Shown here: one piece after another, positions 6,559-7,140 of the stretch
How the letters are laid out: every line of letters starts with the position of its first letter
Numbering within the stretch: the first letter of the stretch is position 1
NCBI GenBank assembly: GCA_030642335.1
Contig: DAOWNX010000040.1
Coordinates: 1 to 7,140 of the forward strand
DNA: 7,140 nt
Reading direction: 5' to 3'
Source: Caldisericota bacterium
GTDB taxonomy: Bacteria > Caldisericota > Caldisericia > Caldisericales > Caldisericaceae
Position numbers and translations under genes: made by a program
The notes under the pieces: generated by a model
Databases searched by the model: none
Seen by the model: the letters and a program-made list of their open reading frames with translations, nothing else
Told to the model about the DNA's origin: nothing

Positions 6559-7043
6559 TGGGAAGAGATGATAGGATTGCTATTGTTGGTAAAAATGGGA
6601 GTGGTAAAACAACTTTGTTAAATGTTATTTCAGGTAGAGTTGAAATTCAGCGAGGGAAAATCTATAAGCCCGAGCGTTTAATAATTACAAGAGCTTATCA
6701 AAATCCACTATGGAATAATGGGATGTTGCGAGAGCATTTAATTGAATATGGCATGGATGAAACAAGGTTTCGCAACATTCTGGGAAGTCTTGGTGTATCA
6801 GGTGAAGTATTTAACAGACCACTTGAAACATTCAGTGAAGGCGAGAGAAAGAAAGTAGATTTATGCCGTTCGTTTTTAACAGCTTCTGATTTACTTTTGT
6901 GGGATGAGCCCTTGAATTACATCGATTTAATTACCAGAGAGCAGTTGGAAGATGTTATTTTACAATATAAACCTACCTTATTGTTTGTCGAACATGATAA
7001 GCATTTTGTAGATAGAATTGCAACAAAAGTAGTGTATTTATAA
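6555..7043 (+). CDS. Antibiotic-resistance-type ABC-F ATPase (Lsa/Vga-like), C-terminal half of a frameshifted gene
   Basis: This frame holds the second ATPase domain of the same protein: Walker A GKNGSGKTT (12-20 counting from GTG 6555), signature FSEGERKK (93-100), Walker B LLLWDE with Glu118, the Lsa-like WDEPLNYID, and the switch histidine His147 (VEHD). The family-like sequence already begins upstream of this start, at about 6522 in the same frame (KGKTIIKDFSL). The GTG/ATG at 6555/6558 overlapping the previous stop is therefore probably not the natural start, and no Shine-Dalgarno precedes it. Joined through a one-base correction the two parts give about 529 residues, a normal length. 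Every catalytic motif in both halves is intact, so the break is either very recent or an artefact. Translational coupling through the overlapping stop/start is possible but would yield a half-protein lacking the first strands of the domain. Confidence 0.88.
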   Translation: MMGRDDRIAIVGKNGSGKTTLLNVISGRVEIQRGKIYKPERLIITRAYQNPLWNNGMLREHLIEYGMDETRFRNILGSLGVSGEVFNRPLETFSEGERKKVDLCRSFLTASDLLLWDEPLNYIDLITREQLEDVILQYKPTLLFVEHDKHFVDRIATKVVYL

Positions 7044-7072
7044 AAACAAAACAGGAAATAGTGAAATACACT
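7031..7072 (+). terminator. Possible 3' hairpin after the ABC-F gene
   Basis: AGTGTATTT (7031-7039) and AAATACACT (7064-7072) are exact 9-base reverse complements separated by a 24-base loop, with TTT directly after. The left arm lies in the last codons and the stop of the ABC-F frame. The stem is mostly A/T and the loop is long, so as an intrinsic terminator it would be weak; it might instead be an mRNA 3'-end structure or chance. Confidence 0.3.
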
Positions 7073-7140
7073 TTTGAATACTTTTAATAGAAATGAAATC
7101 GATTTTGTGGATATTCTTTATTTTTGCTATTCATAAAATA

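Noticed and set aside
7093..7140. Start of a possible new gene, MKSILWIFFIFAI, open to the window end
   Set aside because: It has no Shine-Dalgarno upstream, whereas most genes in this window have clear ones. Sixteen hydrophobic codons in AT-rich DNA are not enough to call a gene.

Overview
The window comes from a low-GC bacterium. Coding and intergenic DNA are visibly AT-rich, strong Shine-Dalgarno sequences precede most starts, and genes are separated by short spacers. Gene content (CTP synthase with a Thermotogae/Firmicutes-like N-terminal motif, an Lsa-type ABC-F protein, an FAH-family enzyme) suits a Firmicute-like or deep-branching thermophile-type lineage such as Caldisericota or Thermotogae. 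That placement is inference, because nothing in the window is a decisive taxonomic marker.

Layout from left to right: (1) 1-600 (+) is the C-terminal part of a polytopic membrane protein resembling an ABC-2-type exporter permease, cut by the window edge. (2) 789-2441 (+) is a 550-residue protein with one N-terminal membrane anchor that I do not recognise; an extended -10 promoter and a small inverted repeat lie before it. (3) 2442-2573 (+) is a short open stretch in the same frame as gene 2, directly after its stop, that reads like the C-terminal tail of a family GH15 glucoamylase-type enzyme; I treat it as a gene remnant. (4) 2588-3469 (-) is an FAH-family hydrolase/decarboxylase with all expected metal and catalytic residues. 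(5) 3470-3681 is the divergent spacer, with a convincing promoter for the FAH gene and an imperfect inverted repeat overlapping its -35. (6) 3682-5274 (+) is pyrG, a complete CTP synthase. (7) 5455-7043 (+) is an antibiotic-resistance-type ABC-F ATPase (Lsa/Vga-like) split into two overlapping reading frames by what looks like one missing base near 6519/6520. (8) 7044-7140 holds a 3' hairpin candidate and no supported gene.

The genes do not form an obvious pathway. pyrG is housekeeping nucleotide synthesis, the FAH enzyme belongs to central or aromatic keto-acid metabolism, and the ABC-F protein would act on ribosomes. The two membrane-associated proteins at the left could be functionally linked, but a spacer with its own promoter separates them. 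The most noteworthy features are two signs of gene decay (the in-frame GH15-like tail and the ABC-F frameshift) and the unassigned anchored protein. I see no CRISPR array, RNA gene, insertion sequence or phage-defence cassette, and no convincing evidence for a novel multi-gene system.
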